A stretch of DNA of 64,000 nt, taken from positions 124,001 to 188,000 of the forward strand of contig NZ_LZSG01000064.1 in NCBI RefSeq assembly GCF_001665395.1. The letters run 5' to 3'. The position numbers and the translations under genes were made by a program. Shown here piece after piece: positions 9,409 to 17,664 of this stretch. Position 1 is the first letter of the stretch. Each line of letters starts with the position of its first letter. This DNA comes from Mycobacterium sp. 1164966.3 (GTDB lineage Bacteria > Actinomycetota > Actinomycetes > Mycobacteriales > Mycobacteriaceae). The notes under the pieces are model-generated. The model ran no database searches and was not told the DNA's origin. It saw only the letters and a list, made by a program, of their open reading frames with translations.

Positions 9409-10248
9409 ATGTCCGTCGCAGGGAAGATCTCGGGGAAAGTAATCGCCATCACCGGGGGTGCTCGGGGGATCGGCCTGGCCACGGCCACGGTTCTGGAAAG
9501 TTTGGGCGCAAAGGTCGCCATAGGAGACATCGACGAAGCGGTCGTGAAAGAGTCAGGCGAGCGGTTGGGGCTCAAGGTTTGCCATCGGTTGGACGTGACG
9601 GATTGCGAGTCCTATACAGGTTTCCTCGACGTAGTTGAAACCAAGTTGGGTCCCCTCGATGTCTTGGTCAACAACGCGGGCATCGCGCCGGCGGGCAGCG
9701 CCGTCGATGAGGCTGACGCAGTCACCCGGCGGGTGCTTGACGTCAACATCTACGGCGTCATCCTGGGTACCAAACTGGGAGCACAACGCATGTTGCCCCG
9801 CGGTCGCGGTCACATCGTCAACATCGGGTCGATCGGTAGTGTGTTGCCGGGCGCAGGCCTGGCCACCTATAGCGCCACAAAGCATGCTGTACTCGGATAC
9901 ACCGACGCCTTCCGACTGGAAAACCATGGACGCGGGGTGCACTTCTCGGTGATCATGCCTACGTTGACCAATACCGAGATGGTCGCTGGTTTCGGACACG
10001 CGAGGGGCTTCAAGAACGCCGAACCGGAAGACGTCGCCCGGGCGATAGCCGGCGTGATCGCCAAGCCGAAGTCCCGTGTGTTCGTTCCCCGTTCGATCGG
10101 CATTGCCCTCACGACTCAACGCCTGATGCCGCAACCAATAGCGGAGGCAATGGGACGCGCGCTGGGCACGGATCGTGTTTGCACCAGCGACCTTCGGCCT
10201 GACGAGCGAGCCGCCTATGCGCGACGCATCGGAACGTGGACGTCCTAA
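9409..10248 (+). CDS. Short-chain dehydrogenase/reductase
   Basis: A 279-residue classical SDR. The cofactor motif TGGARGIG is at residues 15-22, followed by GDID (an acidic residue after beta-2 favours NAD(H)). NNAG, the catalytic Ser in NIGSIGS and YSATK (YxxxK) follow in order. It has a C-terminal extension past the core that resembles mycobacterial SDRs working on lipids or steroids, but the substrate cannot be read from sequence. It starts at ATG 9409, divergent from cobN, and converges with the monooxygenase gene at 10375 across a palindromic repeat. It belongs to the accessory block between cobN and cobG. Confidence 0.9.
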   Translation: MSVAGKISGKVIAITGGARGIGLATATVLESLGAKVAIGDIDEAVVKESGERLGLKVCHRLDVTDCESYTGFLDVVETKLGPLDVLVNNAGIAPAGSAVDEADAVTRRVLDVNIYGVILGTKLGAQRMLPRGRGHIVNIGSIGSVLPGAGLATYSATKHAVLGYTDAFRLENHGRGVHFSVIMPTLTNTEMVAGFGHARGFKNAEPEDVARAIAGVIAKPKSRVFVPRSIGIALTTQRLMPQPIAEAMGRALGTDRVCTSDLRPDERAAYARRIGTWTS

Positions 10249-10272
10249 GTGTAACCAGCTCCGCCGAGTTGG

Positions 10273-10344
10273 CTCACTCGCCGAACGTGGGCGGTGTGGA
10301 TGAAAACCATTGGCAACGCGGGCATATTCCCACGTTCGGCGGGC
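10273..10344. repeat. Intergenic palindromic element, copy 1
   Basis: An inverted repeat with 13-bp perfect arms (CGCCGAACGTGGG at 10279-10291 and its complement at 10329-10341) around a 37-nt centre. A second copy with the same outer sequence CTCACTCGCCGAACGTGGG and a similar GGA(T/C)GAAAA centre lies at 20911-20983. Both copies sit between two convergent genes. A role as a bidirectional terminator or as a mobile REP-like element is inference. Confidence 0.75.
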
Positions 10345-10374
10345 ACACAATGCCACCTTGCTGCCGGACGTTTC

Positions 10375-11841
10375 TCAGGCGGTACGCACTTCGAAATGGT
10401 CGAGCTCGGGTTGGCGCAAAAGCTCGCTATGGGTCTCGGGTGTCCACGGAAACAGCTCGGGCAGGCCGTCCTTTCCGAGATACCAGCTGTTACAGCCGCT
10501 GACCCAAATCGTCTGCGGCATAGCGGCTTTCATCTCTTCGTTGTATTGCTTGGTGGCCGCTTCGGTCGGCGCTGCGGCGACCACGCGGCCATCACGGAGC
10601 TGCTGGATCCACCACATCACGTAATTGGCCTGGTCCTCAGCGATTGGAACCAGCGACTGATTGCCGATCGGCGAATGCGGCCCCATCATCATGAACAGGT
10701 TCGGGAATCGCGGCACCGCGACGGATCGGTAGGCCATCGGACCGTCCTCCCAGACCTCGTCCAGGCTGATCCCACCCTCGCCGATCACGTTCAGCGGACG
10801 CACATAGGCTCGGGCGTCAAACCCGGTGGCGAAGACGAGCAGGTCCAACTCGTGTAGCGTGCCGTCGGCGGTGACGATGCCGCGGGGCTCGATGTGGTCG
10901 ATCGAGTCGGTGACGATCTCGACGCCGGGCTTTTGCACGGAACGGTAGAAATTCGCGGCCATCACCTGCCGCTTGCACATCGGCTGGTAAGTGGGGGTCA
11001 GCTTGGCCCGCAGTTGTGGATCGCGCACCGACAGCCGCAGGTTCCATCGGCACCAGGCCTGGATCTGACGACGCTGCCAGCCCGGGCGGATCGGTGCGAG
11101 GCCGAACCAGTGCCGCATTAAAAATCCCCAGAAGCGATAGGGCAGACCGTTCAGCGCCGGCCACCGGGACAGCGCCGCCTGAGCCAACTTTGAATAACGC
11201 GGGTTAGGGAATGGGTAAACCCACTGCGCGGTCCGCTGAAAGATTTTCAGCTGGCGCACCTTGCCGCCTAGCTCCGCGGTGATCTGCACGCCTGTCGACC
11301 CGGTCCCGATCAAACCGATCCTCTTGTCCGGCAACGAAACCGAATGGTCCCAGCGCGACGAGTGGAAGGCCGGACCGGCAAACGTGTTACGTCCGGGAAT
11401 GTCCGGGTAACGCGGTACCCGCAGCACGCCGGTTGCGGTGACCAGGACGTCGAAGGTCTCCTCGCCGTCGGGGGTGGTGAGCTGCCACCGGCCGTCGTCG
11501 TAGCGGGCCGCGGTGACGTCCGTGCCGAACCGGATGTGCTTGCGGATGTCGCGTTCGGCAGCCACCTGCTGGAAATAAGCCTGAATCTCCGGTCCCGGGG
11601 GCAGCACGTGCGACCACTTCGGGTTCGGCCGGAACGAATACGAGTAGTAGCGCGACGGGACGTCGCAGGTGAGTCCGGGATACGTGTTGTCGCGCCAAGT
11701 GCCTCCGACATCGTCGGCTTTTTCGAAGATGGTGAACGAGTCGATACCGGCGTCCTGCAGCTTGGCCGCCATGCAAATGCCCGACATTCCCGCGCCGATG
11801 ATCGCGATCTGCAGTTGGCGTTGATGCGTCATGCGTTTCAC
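10375..11841 (-). CDS. Flavin-containing monooxygenase, Baeyer-Villiger type
   Basis: A 488-residue flavoprotein. The FAD-binding GAGMSG is at residues 16-21, followed by EKADDVGGTW. The Baeyer-Villiger fingerprint FxGxxxHxxxW(P/D) reads FAGPAFHSSRWD at 154-165, and the NADPH-binding GTGSTG is at 179-184. Enzymes of this type insert oxygen into ketones or oxidise heteroatoms; mycobacteria encode many paralogues, including the EthA type. ATG 11841 (or ATG 11832, three codons later) opens the frame. It follows an alpha/beta hydrolase gene 47 bp upstream on the same strand. A ketone-to-ester oxidation followed by hydrolysis is a plausible but unproven pairing. Confidence 0.93.
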   Translation of the reverse strand: MKRMTHQRQLQIAIIGAGMSGICMAAKLQDAGIDSFTIFEKADDVGGTWRDNTYPGLTCDVPSRYYSYSFRPNPKWSHVLPPGPEIQAYFQQVAAERDIRKHIRFGTDVTAARYDDGRWQLTTPDGEETFDVLVTATGVLRVPRYPDIPGRNTFAGPAFHSSRWDHSVSLPDKRIGLIGTGSTGVQITAELGGKVRQLKIFQRTAQWVYPFPNPRYSKLAQAALSRWPALNGLPYRFWGFLMRHWFGLAPIRPGWQRRQIQAWCRWNLRLSVRDPQLRAKLTPTYQPMCKRQVMAANFYRSVQKPGVEIVTDSIDHIEPRGIVTADGTLHELDLLVFATGFDARAYVRPLNVIGEGGISLDEVWEDGPMAYRSVAVPRFPNLFMMMGPHSPIGNQSLVPIAEDQANYVMWWIQQLRDGRVVAAAPTEAATKQYNEEMKAAMPQTIWVSGCNSWYLGKDGLPELFPWTPETHSELLRQPELDHFEVRTA

Positions 11842-11888
11842 CCGACCTCTCTCTGGCGTGCACGTTACGCCGTTCGGGCCTGCGCGAC

Positions 11889-12557
11889 TCAGAGATCGAG
11901 CTTTGCTGTGATCAGCGCGGCGACCTCGCCGGCTACCGCTCGTGCCCCGCCGCTCTGGCCCGGCTGGTAGCGATCGGCGACAGGGTCGTAGTCGGCACCG
12001 GCGATCGTCCCGTGGTCGGCCGCGAGCTCCACCACCTCCACGGGCCAGCCGATCCGTTCCAGAGCGGCGGCGAAGTCTCTGCTGGCCGTCAGGGGCACGA
12101 CGTCATCGGCCAGACCGTGCAGCAGCGTGAAAGGGGCGCCGAAGTTTTCGGCAGACAGTCCGTCGGTCACCCGTCGACCGGAGATCGGGTCGGGAACCAT
12201 GAAAGCGCCGGCCAGGCAAAACGTATGGGCCAGCATGACATTGAAGTCCGCTGCATCGACTGTCACGCGCGCCGCGGCGACACCGCCCAAAGACCACCCG
12301 ACGAGCGTGAGACGGTTGCTGGCACGCCGTTGGGTGAACTCGAGCGACCCGAGTAGATCCGCGCGGCCGCCGTCGGCGGCATGGGAGTTCCAGTCCGGCG
12401 CGACGACGGCCGCACCTCGGTCGGCGAGCAGGCCGGCGAGGGGGCGGACGGCGGCGCGGGCATTGGTCTGCATGCCATGCCAGATCAGGATCGTAGGCCG
12501 TGTCGAATCGCCGTACACGTCGGCCAGGCGTCCGGAGGCGTACTCCACCGTTTCCAC
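11889..12557 (-). CDS. Alpha/beta hydrolase (dienelactone hydrolase-like fold)
   Basis: A 222-residue hydrolase. WHGMQTN follows strand 3 (the oxyanion HG). LVGWSLGG carries the nucleophile Ser near residue 95, GLADDVVPL a likely catalytic Asp, and AADHGTI the catalytic His. There is no signal peptide, so it is probably cytoplasmic. The start is GTG 12557 (METVEYASG). It lies upstream of the Baeyer-Villiger-type monooxygenase gene on the same strand, so it may hydrolyse an ester or lactone product. The substrate is unknown. Confidence 0.85.
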   Translation of the reverse strand: METVEYASGRLADVYGDSTRPTILIWHGMQTNARAAVRPLAGLLADRGAAVVAPDWNSHAADGGRADLLGSLEFTQRRASNRLTLVGWSLGGVAAARVTVDAADFNVMLAHTFCLAGAFMVPDPISGRRVTDGLSAENFGAPFTLLHGLADDVVPLTASRDFAAALERIGWPVEVVELAADHGTIAGADYDPVADRYQPGQSGGARAVAGEVAALITAKLDL

Positions 12558-12705
12558 GGCAACCAGGGTGCCCGGGCCGGCAGGCGTTCAATCTTTGGGC
12601 CCGCTCCTGTCGTCTATCCACAGTTGGGCTTGGGACCGGCCCGGCGACCTCACGATTCGTCGTCGGCGAGTTGATCCGCTCCCCGATGGCCGGGCGAACC
12701 TCGGG

Positions 12706-13185
12706 TCAGGCACCGCAAAAGCGGCTGTGGCCGTACTTCTGTGAGCACCAGATGTCACCGGCGTTCGCATCGGTGAGTTCGGCGTCGTTGTGGGCTAGGT
12801 GGAGGACGGTGACGCCGTCTGGGGCCACGACGAGCTCGGCTTTCCACGCGGTCTGCTCGTTGATGTCGCCGTCCAGTCCGTCGCCCCAGGCACCGATGCG
12901 CTGCTCCAACCTGATCGCGAGACCCAGGCCGTCGCCCTGCGCCCAGCGCAGGGTCCACCTCTCGCCGTCGCGGGCGCTGGACCCGAGCAGGATCGTCCCG
13001 GTGCCGTCAGGCGCGATCGTCATCATGCTTAAGTGCCTCTGCCAGTCTCCGACGTAGTCACCACGCGACGTCTCCATGGGCGGGATGTCCGCCGGATCGG
13101 CGTTGGCGGACGAGGCACCCGCAATGAGGGCGGCCGCCGCTGGTACGGTGAGCGCCACGATTGAGCAGGCAGTAATTTTCAGCAT
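12706..13185 (-). CDS. Small secreted protein, unknown function
   Basis: A protein of 159 residues. It starts MLKITACSIVALTVPAAAALIAGASSANA, a typical Sec signal peptide with an Ala-x-Ala cleavage site near residue 30. The mature part contains DYVGDWQRHLSMMTIAPDGTGTILLGSSA and a C-terminal pair of cysteines (DIWCSQKYGHSRFCGA) that could form a disulfide. Similar small exported proteins are common in mycobacteria, but no function is known to me. ATG 13185 is preceded by AGGGAAG at a workable distance, which decides it over longer in-frame starts. It probably has its own promoter in the 13186-13502 gap. Confidence 0.85.
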   Translation of the reverse strand: MLKITACSIVALTVPAAAALIAGASSANADPADIPPMETSRGDYVGDWQRHLSMMTIAPDGTGTILLGSSARDGERWTLRWAQGDGLGLAIRLEQRIGAWGDGLDGDINEQTAWKAELVVAPDGVTVLHLAHNDAELTDANAGDIWCSQKYGHSRFCGA

Positions 13186-13502
13186 GGCGGATGCTTCCCT
13201 TTGGGTATTCGGTCGCATCAAGAACGCTACGACACTTTGACCTGCACCACATGAAGTGTTCGCCACGAGTGTTCAACTGCCGTCGCGTGTCTATCACCGT
13301 GGTGATACGCGCATTGACGGTGTTATTCGATTGGCGCGATGACGACAGAAGTCCTGATGGCGTTGCCTGTGATCGTCGAGTAGCCAACTGTCACCCACTT
13401 TCGCCAGCCGCTAGCATCGCGCCACCAGGACCTTCTAGGGCTGGAAAAGCAACGGCTTTTACCCAGACCCGGACGAACCGCCGCGCCCCTAACTGCTGAG
13501 CA
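13186..13502. promoter_or_regulatory. Upstream region of the 13185 gene with a palindrome and a shared motif
   Basis: A gap of 317 bp without a convincing gene. It holds a 16-bp palindrome (TATCACC-GT-GGTGATA, 13292-13307), about 107 bp upstream of the secreted-protein start, which looks like an operator for a dimeric regulator. It also holds TGAAGTGTTC (13252-13261), followed by CACGA. The same word, with a related flank, recurs at 14169-14178 upstream of the next secreted-protein gene. A short + strand frame (GTG/ATG near 13338, 14 codons) appears related to one near 14228, but both are too short to call. Confidence 0.45.
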
Positions 13503-13985
13503 TCATCCCAGCTGGTAGGAATCGCGCGAGAGGCGGAGGAAGTGACCGGTGCTGCTGTCGGTGCACGTCACCCCCGGTGGCGCAATTTCGCAAGTGATCG
13601 TGCCGACTAACCAACTTTGGCCGTTGTCGAACTTCGGGGGCAGCGGGTCAACGATCAATCCACCTTGACAACCCAGGGATGCAGGGGTTCCCTGCTCGAG
13701 ATCGTATTCACGCCCCGCCACAGGACAGTCCGCCAGAGGTGGCTGGGGGTATGTGTGGTTCAAGACCTGGCACGCGACCACGCCCTTGCCGTAGCTCGCA
13801 GGATCGTTCATGTCATGCCTCTGTGCCATGCTGCAGACGACGTCTCCTGACGGTGACCGAAAATCGATTTTGTCGTCTGCATGGGCAGGGCCGGCCAGGC
13901 CGATCGTTGCGGTGACAGTCGCCGTGGCGCTGAGGGCGAGGGTGATGGTTGTCATGACGGGCTGACGGTACGAAGTCGTGAACAT
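13503..13985 (-). CDS. Small secreted protein, unknown function
   Basis: A protein of 160 residues. The basic start MFTTSYRQPVMTT leads into a hydrophobic segment and ends GLAGPAHA|DDK, a Sec signal peptide with a likely cut near residue 36. The mature protein has six cysteines, including DVVCSM, VACQVL, ADCPV, LGCQGG, ITCEI and VTCTD, which suggests a disulfide-bonded exported domain. The pattern FRSPSGDVVCSM recalls small mycobacterial exported proteins of unknown role. ATG 13985 has a strong upstream AGAAGGGACG. The neighbouring gene at 12706 is also small and secreted but is not clearly homologous over its length. Confidence 0.85.
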   Translation of the reverse strand: MFTTSYRQPVMTTITLALSATATVTATIGLAGPAHADDKIDFRSPSGDVVCSMAQRHDMNDPASYGKGVVACQVLNHTYPQPPLADCPVAGREYDLEQGTPASLGCQGGLIVDPLPPKFDNGQSWLVGTITCEIAPPGVTCTDSSTGHFLRLSRDSYQLG

Positions 13986-14455
13986 GTGGGCGTCCCTTCT
14001 TTCTGGATGGACATCGCCGGGGGCCTGGGGGGTGCCGTGCCGGATGCGGTCGGCTAGCTCAGCCGACTGTGACGGCCGTTCGTGCAGATAGTCTCGCAGG
14101 CGCCTCGCTAATCCTTATGCGATTCTCGTAAGGGGGCTTCGCGAGTACGAACGGTCTGACTTCATGTTTGAAGTGTTCTTCACGAAGTCGGTATCGCCAC
14201 TTGCGCAAGACTTTTAGACCGCCTGGCGTGACGAGCAAAGCCCTGACGGCACCGGCATTTTTAAAAGACACATACCCCCAGGCGCGCCGCCGCTAAGAGG
14301 AAGCGACCATCCCCGTCCGCGCAGCCTGCCGGGCGCTGCTGCTGGGCACTTGCTCAGCGCCAAGGACCGACTTCCGACACTCCGGCCGATATGTGTTCGC
14401 TGACACCTTGGAGGCGCGGAAATCGCCGTTCTTGATCAGCGACGTACCGTGAACC
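13986..14455. promoter_or_regulatory. 470-bp intergenic region upstream of the 13985 gene and of cobG
   Basis: No credible gene is visible. At 14049-14067 there is a perfect hairpin (GTCGGCT-agctc-AGCCGAC), about 70 nt upstream of the secreted-protein start and possibly in its leader. At 14169-14183, TGAAGTGTTCTTCA forms a dyad (TGAAG/CTTCA) and shares TGAAGTGTTC with the region upstream of the 13185 gene. A divergent promoter for cobG must lie to the right. I searched for a cobalamin-riboswitch B12 box before cobG and saw none. Confidence 0.45.
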
Positions 14456-15547
14456 ATGCCCCGATCCCGCGACACCGACGCCTGCCCCGGTGCGCTGCAA
14501 GTGCATCAGGCCGCCGACGGCGCGTTGGTGCGGGTCCGGCTGCCGGGCGGAATGGTCACAGCAACGCAGTTGGCTACGTTGGCCCGCATCTCGGGAGAGT
14601 TGGGCACGGGCACGCTGGAGCTGACTGCCCGGGGCAACCTCCAACTGCGCGGCATCACCGACATCACCGCGGCGGCTGAAGCGATAGCAGCGGCCGGGCT
14701 GCTGCCGTCGGAAACCCATGAGCGGGTCCGCAACATCGTCGCGTCGCCGCTCTCCGGCCGCGTGGGCAGGGGTCCCGACGTTCGAGACTGGGTCGGTGAC
14801 CTCGATGCGGCCCTTTGCGGCGAACCCAGACTGGCGCAGCTGGGCGGCCGGTTCTGGTTCAGTCTCGACGACGGCAGCGCCGACGTGTCCGGCCTCGGCG
14901 CCGACGTCGGCGTCCATGTTCGGCACGACGGTGTTGCGCTGCTGCTGGCCGGACGGGACACCGGTGTGCGGGTTGACGACATCGTCGACGCCCTGCTGCG
15001 AGTGGCGCTGCGGTTCGTCGACATGCGCGGGAATGCCTGGCGAGTAACAGAATTGGCGGATCCAACCGCCCTGCTACCCGGCGCCACACTGGGTCCACCG
15101 TTTCCACCTGTCACTCGTCCACCGGTCGGCTGGATCGAACAAAACGACGGCCGCGTCGCGTTGGGTGCCGGGGTCCCGTTGGGCGTTCTGCGCGCCTCGA
15201 CAGCGGAATACCTGGCGGCAATCGACGCCCCGATGGTGATCACGCCGTGGCGATCGGTGCTGGTGTGTGACCTCAGCGAAGACGCGGCGGACGTGACGCT
15301 TCGCGTGCTGGCACCGCTGGGGCTGGTGTTCGACGAGAACTCCCCCTGGCTGAACGTCAGCGCCTGCACCGGCAGTCCCGGTTGCGCGCGATCGGCCGCC
15401 GACGTGCGGGCGGACGCGGCGGAATCGCTCGACGCCGCTTACCCGGTGCATCGTCACTTCGTCGGTTGCGAGCGCGCCTGCGGCAGCCCGCAGACGGGTG
15501 AGGTGTTGCTGGCCACCGGAACCGAATACAGGGTTCTCAGGTCTTAA
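14456..15547 (+). CDS. cobG: Precorrin-3B synthase CobG
   Basis: A 363-residue nitrite/sulfite-reductase-like protein with siroheme and 4Fe-4S sites. It hydroxylates precorrin-3A at C20 using O2 to give the gamma-lactone precorrin-3B in the aerobic cobalamin pathway. Visible marks are the two ferredoxin-like halves (TARGNLQLRGI near the N-terminus) and the cluster cysteines in SACTGSPGCARSA and HFVGCERACGSPQ near residues 302-350. The start is ATG 14456. cobH follows after 9 bp and cobIJ overlaps cobH, so the three form an operon. It is likely the equivalent of Rv2064. Confidence 0.95.
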   Translation: MPRSRDTDACPGALQVHQAADGALVRVRLPGGMVTATQLATLARISGELGTGTLELTARGNLQLRGITDITAAAEAIAAAGLLPSETHERVRNIVASPLSGRVGRGPDVRDWVGDLDAALCGEPRLAQLGGRFWFSLDDGSADVSGLGADVGVHVRHDGVALLLAGRDTGVRVDDIVDALLRVALRFVDMRGNAWRVTELADPTALLPGATLGPPFPPVTRPPVGWIEQNDGRVALGAGVPLGVLRASTAEYLAAIDAPMVITPWRSVLVCDLSEDAADVTLRVLAPLGLVFDENSPWLNVSACTGSPGCARSAADVRADAAESLDAAYPVHRHFVGCERACGSPQTGEVLLATGTEYRVLRS

Positions 15548-15556
15548 GGTGGGCGA

Positions 15557-16183
15557 GTGCTCGACTACCTTCGCGACGCCGACGAGATCTACCGCCAGTC
15601 GTTCGCGACCATCCGGGCCGAAGCCGACCTGACCCGATTTCCCGCCGATGTCGCGCGGGTGGTGGTCCGGCTAATCCACACCTGCGGACAAGTCGACCTC
15701 ACCGAGCACATCGCCTACACCGACGACGTCGTGGCACGCGCCGGCGCCGCCCTGCGCGACGGTGCGCCGGTGCTGTGTGATTCGTCAATGGTGGCCGCCG
15801 GCATCACCATCACACGGCTCCCCGCCGGTAACCAGGTGGTCTCGCTGGTCGCCGATCCGCGGGCGACCAAGCTGGCCGCCCGCCGCCGGACCACCCGCTC
15901 GGCGGCCGGCGTGGAATTGTGGGCCGACCGGCTGTCTGGCGCAGTGGTGGCCATCGGCAACGCGCCCACCGCGCTGTTCCGGCTACTCGAACTGGTCGAC
16001 GAGGGTGTTGCGGCGCCGGCCGCGGTGCTGGGCGGCCCGGTCGGATTCGTCGGATCCGCTCAGTCCAAGCAGGAACTCGTGGACCGTCCGCGGGGGATGT
16101 CCTATCTGGTGGTGCGCGGCCGCCGCGGGGGCAGCGCCATGGCGGCGGCCGCCGTCAACGCGATCGCGGCCGACAAGGAATGA
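15557..16183 (+). CDS. cobH: Precorrin-8X methylmutase CobH
   Basis: A 208-residue CobH/CbiC. It moves the methyl group from C11 to C12 of precorrin-8X to give hydrogenobyrinic acid. The catalytic histidine sits in VRLIHTCGQVD near residue 40, and CDSSMVAAGI and GGPVGFVGSAQSK are family blocks. The start is GTG 15557, 9 bp after cobG. The stop overlaps the cobIJ start (ATGA at 16180-16183), indicating translational coupling. Confidence 0.96.
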   Translation: MLDYLRDADEIYRQSFATIRAEADLTRFPADVARVVVRLIHTCGQVDLTEHIAYTDDVVARAGAALRDGAPVLCDSSMVAAGITITRLPAGNQVVSLVADPRATKLAARRRTTRSAAGVELWADRLSGAVVAIGNAPTALFRLLELVDEGVAAPAAVLGGPVGFVGSAQSKQELVDRPRGMSYLVVRGRRGGSAMAAAAVNAIAADKE

Positions 16184-17664
16184 CGACGCGCGGCACGCTT
16201 TGGGGGGTCGGGCTGGGGCCGGGCGACCCGGAGCTGGTGACCGTCAAGGCCGCCCGGGTTATCGGTGAGGCCGACGTGGTGGCCTACCACAGCGCCCGTC
16301 ACGGTCGCAGCATCGCCCGCGGCATCGCCGAGCCGTATCTGCGCCCTGGCCAGATCGAGGAACACCTCGTCTACCCGGTGACCACCGAAACAACCGACCA
16401 CCCGGGTGGCTACGCCGGCGCGCTCGAGGACTTCTACGCCGAGGCCACCGAGCGAATCGCCGCGCACCTGGACGCGGGCCGCAATGTGGCGTTGCTCGCC
16501 GAGGGTGACCCGCTGTTCTACAGCTCCTACATGCATCTGCACACCCGGCTCACGGAGCGGTTCAACGCGGTGATCGTGCCGGGTGTGACGTCGGTCAGTG
16601 CGGCCTCGGCCGCCGTCGCCACACCGCTGGTGGCCGGCGACCAGGTGCTGTCCGTGCTGCCGGGCACACTGCCGGTCGACGAGCTGACCCACCGGCTCGC
16701 TGATGCCGACGCGGCCGTCGTACTGAAACTGGGCCGCTCGTATCACAATGTCCGCGAAGCACTTTCAGCGTCGGGCCAGCTTGGTGACGCCTTCTATGTG
16801 GAACGGGCCAGCACTCCCGGGCAGCGGGTGCTGCCCGCCGGCGACGTCGACGAGACCAGCGTGCCGTACTTCTCGCTGGCCATGCTGCCCGGCGGCCGCC
16901 CGCGCGGCGGTACGGCAGGCACAGTTGCGGTGGTGGGTTTGGGACCGGGCGACCACGATTGGATGACGCCGCAAAGCCGGCGCGAGCTGGCCGATGCCAC
17001 CGACCTGATCGGCTATGGCCGCTACCTGGACCGCGTCCCGGCCCGGGACGGTCAGCGGCGTCACCCCAGCGACAACACCGACGAGCCCGCGCGTGCGCGA
17101 CTGGCCTTCACCCTCGCCGAACAGGGCCACGCCGTCGCTGTGGTGTCGTCGGGCGACCCCGGGGTGTTCGCAATGGCCACCGCCGTCCTGGAGGAAGCCA
17201 AGCAGTGGCCGGGGATACGGATCAGGGTGATTCCGGCGATGACCGCGGCACAGGCCGTCGCGAGCCGGGTCGGCGCTCCCCTGGGCCACGACTATGCGGT
17301 GATCTCGTTGTCCGATCGGCTCAAGCCGTGGGAGGTAATCGCCGCGCGCCTACAGGCCGCCGCCGCCACGGATTTGGTGTTGGCGATCTACAACCCGGCC
17401 TCCAAGTCGCGCACCTGGCAGGTCGGCGCCATGCGCGACGCACTGCTGGCCCACCGCGACCCCGGCACCCCGGTGGTCATCGGCCGCTCGGTAACGGGCG
17501 CAGTTTCTGGCCCCGACGAAGACGTCCGCGTGGTGCGCCTCGCCGATCTGGATCCTTGCGATGTGGACATGCGCTGCCTGCTAATCATCGGATCGTCGCA
17601 AACTCAGTGGTACTCAACCGATTCCGGCGACCGGGTGTTCACCCCGCGGCGCTATCCCGACTAA
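16180..17664 (+). CDS. cobIJ: Bifunctional CobI-CobJ methyltransferase
   Basis: A 494-residue fusion of two SAM-dependent tetrapyrrole methylases. The N-terminal CobI half (precorrin-2 C20-methyltransferase) begins GVGLGPGDPELVTVK. The C-terminal CobJ half (precorrin-3B C17-methyltransferase) starts near residue 247 with VVGLGPGDHDWMTP and contains SSGDPGVFAMA, IPAMTAAQAVASR and LAIYNPASKSRTWQ. ATG 16180 overlaps the cobH stop, and longer in-frame starts would run into cobH. Its stop overlaps the stop of the convergent blaC gene. The fusion is the usual mycobacterial arrangement. Confidence 0.96.
   Translation: MTTRGTLWGVGLGPGDPELVTVKAARVIGEADVVAYHSARHGRSIARGIAEPYLRPGQIEEHLVYPVTTETTDHPGGYAGALEDFYAEATERIAAHLDAGRNVALLAEGDPLFYSSYMHLHTRLTERFNAVIVPGVTSVSAASAAVATPLVAGDQVLSVLPGTLPVDELTHRLADADAAVVLKLGRSYHNVREALSASGQLGDAFYVERASTPGQRVLPAGDVDETSVPYFSLAMLPGGRPRGGTAGTVAVVGLGPGDHDWMTPQSRRELADATDLIGYGRYLDRVPARDGQRRHPSDNTDEPARARLAFTLAEQGHAVAVVSSGDPGVFAMATAVLEEAKQWPGIRIRVIPAMTAAQAVASRVGAPLGHDYAVISLSDRLKPWEVIAARLQAAAATDLVLAIYNPASKSRTWQVGAMRDALLAHRDPGTPVVIGRSVTGAVSGPDEDVRVVRLADLDPCDVDMRCLLIIGSSQTQWYSTDSGDRVFTPRRYPD

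Noticed and set aside
13338..13382. 14-codon + strand peptide (MTTEVLMALPVIVE) and a related one near 14228
   Set aside because: Similar starts are intriguing, but both are too short and without ribosome sites; treated as part of the duplicated upstream region.
14059..14271. 70-codon minus-strand frame upstream of the 13985 gene
   Set aside because: Arg-rich with poor codon pattern, and overlaps regulatory dyads; more likely untranslated upstream DNA.
13986..14455. Cobalamin riboswitch upstream of cobG
   Set aside because: No B12-box-like sequence (AGCCACTG type) and no fitting long fold were seen, only short hairpins.
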